Shown: in pieces, positions 34,413 to 36,367 of the stretch
Layout of the letters: each line of letters starts with the position of its first letter
Position numbering within the stretch: position 1 is the stretch's first letter
NCBI GenBank assembly: GCA_947565305.1
Contig: CANOFO010000019.1
Location: 1 to 36,367 of the forward strand
Source of the DNA: an uncultured Lachnospiraceae bacterium
GTDB lineage: Bacteria; Bacillota; Clostridia; Lachnospirales; Lachnospiraceae
Length of the DNA stretch: 36,367 nt
Direction of reading: 5' to 3'
Notes under the pieces: model-generated
What the model saw: only the letters and a program-made list of their open reading frames with translations
What the model was told of the DNA's origin: nothing
Database searches by the model: none
Position numbers and translations under genes: made by a program

Positions 34413-36367
34413 CTACTTTTTCTCCTCTCCGGCAATCAAGCCTGCAATATCGAGAATCAATGCAATGCTTCCATCTCCAAGCTGTGTACAGCCGGACAAT
34501 CCCTGAACTTTTTTGATGTAAGAGGGAATTGGTTTTACCACAATTTCCTGTTCTGCAATCAGCTGGTCAATGAACACACAGACATTCTTATTCTCATGCT
34601 CTAATACCACTACGATACCATCTTCAATTTCAACCTTGGAATCCTCCAAATGGTAACGGCGGTTCAGGCGTATAAAGGGGTAACATTCTTCACGGAGCAT
34701 AATGTACTCTTCTCCGTCCGGCTCTTTCACCAGCATATCCTTGGTGACCCTGACGAATTCCTTGATGTCATTCGTCTCTACGACAAATGTGGAATTCCCG
34801 ACCTGCATGACAATGCCATTGATGATTGCCAATGTCAGCGGAATCTTCATGGTCATCTCGCTCCCGCCGCCTTCCACGCTGTCAATCTCCAGATTACCGC
34901 CCACAGCCTGAATGTTCTTAACCACCACATCCATGCCTACGCCGCGCCCTGAATATTCTGTAACCTGCTCTTTTGTGGAAAACCCGGCAAATGTGATAAA
35001 CTGGAAAATCTCTTTCTCGGTAAACTCTGACATAGCACGGTTGCCAATCAGACCATTATTTCTCGCTTTCTCATACAGTTTCTGCTTGTTCAGGCCTTTG
35101 CCGTCATCCCGGACAATAATATATACTTTTCCGCCTTCGTTCTTCGCCTCCAGGGTAATCTTCCCTTTGGGATTCTTGCCTGCCGCAAGGCGCTCTTCCT
35201 TGGACTCGATTCCATGGTCCACGGAATTACGCACTAAGTGCATCAAGGGGTCGGAAATATGCTCAATGATGTTCTTATCAACTTCCGTGTTCTCTCCGAT
35301 AACCTCAAGCTCAATATCTTTGCCCAGCTTCCTGGACACATCGAAAACAATACGGTTCATCTTCTGGAACGTATTCGTCAGCGGCATCATACGCATGGAC
35401 ATGATAACATCCTGCAGCTCTGTGGTAATCTTTGAAAGCTGGCTTGCTGACTTCTGGAAATTGGAGAGCTCCAGTCCCGGCACTTTCAAATCTGGATTCT
35501 GAAGCACCGTTGCCTCAGAGATAACAAGCTCGCCAATCATATCCATCAGCGAATCAAGCTTATCTACATTCACGCTGATATACGTCTGCTTGGGCTGCTG
35601 CTTGGGATGATTCTTCGCCAGCTTCTTGCTCTTGCCGGCTTCCTTACCCTTGATGACATAATCGCCAGGCGTCGGCTCTTTTTTCTCCGGCTTCTTCTCT
35701 TCCTCTTTCTCCTTGTCATCGAGTTCAATGACAATCGGCTGCTCCTCCGGCTCATGGAAGCCCATCTCAAACTCCTGCTTGGTGCAGTCATTGATTTCCA
35801 CACGTTCCATACCGGATGTCTCGCCAATCGCGGCTTTTACCTCCTCCTTAGAACACTGGCACTGTATCAGCATATGGAATCCATCTTCCAGAATCACATC
35901 GCCGCTGGCTTCGTTGCTGATAATGTCATCAGGAATATATTGTAAATCCTCTGCCACTTCTTTCAAGGCATACACAGCCGTATAGGCACGTATATTGCAC
36001 ATTTGGGTATCATCACGCCAATAAATTGATATCTTGTAATATTTGCTGCTCTCACTTCCTGTGGGCGCTATATAGAACTGGTCAGGCTCCACGTAAGTAT
36101 TTTCCGGGGGCAGTTCCTCACCCTTTTGGGAAATTCCGGTTTTCACCTTAGTCAGAAATTTATCAATCTCTTCCACAAGCTTAGTCTCATCACCATCCGG
36201 TGTTTCTCCGCTCTTGATTTTTTCCAACTCTCCAGTGATAAAATCAGATACCTCCAGCACATGGTCTACCAACTCCAGATGCGGAACGTTCTCTGGATGA
36301 GATTCTCTCAGATAATAAAATACATCTTCCAGTTTATGGGACACTTTCGTGATATTTTCATACATCA
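34413..36367 (-). CDS. cheA: Chemotaxis histidine kinase CheA, 5' end missing at the window edge
   Basis: CheA autophosphorylates on its P1 His and passes the phosphate to CheY. What is visible, 650 residues, starts in the P1 (Hpt) domain just after the phosphorylated His segment (MYENITKVSHKLEDVFYYL is the usual continuation of HTLKGSS...). The ATG at 36365 is therefore internal, and the gene begins outside the window. Then come a P2-like region (about 105-205), an acidic/Lys-rich linker (EEEKKPEKKEPTP), P3 dimerisation (about 265-330), P4 ATPase with N-box HLVRNSVDHGIE, DDGKGLN and GRGVGMDVV, and the CheW-like P5 domain to the end. CheW follows after 3 bases. Confidence 0.95.
   Translation of the reverse strand, partial: MYENITKVSHKLEDVFYYLRESHPENVPHLELVDHVLEVSDFITGELEKIKSGETPDGDETKLVEEIDKFLTKVKTGISQKGEELPPENTYVEPDQFYIAPTGSESSKYYKISIYWRDDTQMCNIRAYTAVYALKEVAEDLQYIPDDIISNEASGDVILEDGFHMLIQCQCSKEEVKAAIGETSGMERVEINDCTKQEFEMGFHEPEEQPIVIELDDKEKEEEKKPEKKEPTPGDYVIKGKEAGKSKKLAKNHPKQQPKQTYISVNVDKLDSLMDMIGELVISEATVLQNPDLKVPGLELSNFQKSASQLSKITTELQDVIMSMRMMPLTNTFQKMNRIVFDVSRKLGKDIELEVIGENTEVDKNIIEHISDPLMHLVRNSVDHGIESKEERLAAGKNPKGKITLEAKNEGGKVYIIVRDDGKGLNKQKLYEKARNNGLIGNRAMSEFTEKEIFQFITFAGFSTKEQVTEYSGRGVGMDVVVKNIQAVGGNLEIDSVEGGGSEMTMKIPLTLAIINGIVMQVGNSTFVVETNDIKEFVRVTKDMLVKEPDGEEYIMLREECYPFIRLNRRYHLEDSKVEIEDGIVVVLEHENKNVCVFIDQLIAEQEIVVKPIPSYIKKVQGLSGCTQLGDGSIALILDIAGLIAGEEKK

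Overview
The window looks like a chromosomal segment from an anaerobic, probably spore-forming Firmicute of the Lachnospiraceae type. The signs are strong AGGAGG-like ribosome binding sites, a class 1B dihydroorotate dehydrogenase (PyrD/PyrK), KtrAB potassium uptake, a LysM-GH18 spore-type hydrolase, and giant surface glycosidases ending in lysine-rich BspA-type leucine-rich repeats. Nearly all genes lie on the minus strand. This assignment rests on gene content and is inferred.

Layout, left to right. 1-0.9 kb: 3' end of a frameshifted IS1182-like transposase, then a bidirectional terminator. 0.9-4.3 kb: a chemoreceptor with a large extracytoplasmic domain, divergent from a LysM-GH18 hydrolase behind a sigma-K-like promoter. 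4.3-8.4 kb: a leftward operon from one good promoter, holding a 48-aa protein, pyrE, a 50-aa membrane peptide, VanZ-like, a small membrane protein and an M29 aminopeptidase. 8.5-9.5 kb: a very AT-rich island with two small membrane proteins and an FHA domain, probably one membrane-FHA gene split by a frameshift. 9.6-10.8 kb: a lipoprotein. 11.0-21.8 kb: two exported multidomain enzymes, a GH43 (1669 aa) and a GH127 (1780 aa), probably attacking arabinose-containing plant polymers. 22.0-27.4 kb: the pyrC-pyrF-pyrK-pyrD operon, ending in a rubredoxin-glutamate synthase-like gene. 27.5-29.6 kb: a plus-strand chimera of surface-protein remnant and O-antigen-ligase-like protein. 29.7-32.4 kb: DUF1653 protein and ktrA/ktrB, with palindromic repeats in a gap and inside a gene. 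32.5-36.4 kb: a chemotaxis operon of MCP, cheW and cheA, the last cut by the window edge.

How the parts work together. PyrC, PyrD/K, PyrE and PyrF cover dihydroorotate formation through UMP; carbamoyl-phosphate synthase and aspartate transcarbamylase are not here. About 14 kb carrying the FHA island, lipoprotein and glycosidases separates pyrD from pyrE, which suggests insertion into a once compact pyr locus. The two glycosidases share helical spacers and a BspA-type tail.

The strongest unexplained signal is regulatory. The two glycosidase genes carry a bipartite motif of exactly 66 bp in both leaders: block TTCAYCCCCACAAACTAWAG, 27 bases, then TTTAGTT-N4-ACATTTTT. It suggests a dedicated shared regulator. 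Other points are a CBM6 apparently split by a helical insertion, a repeat embedded in the DUF1653 coding sequence, and a terminator directly before the ktrB ribosome binding site. I saw no rRNA, tRNA, CRISPR array or recognisable riboswitch.
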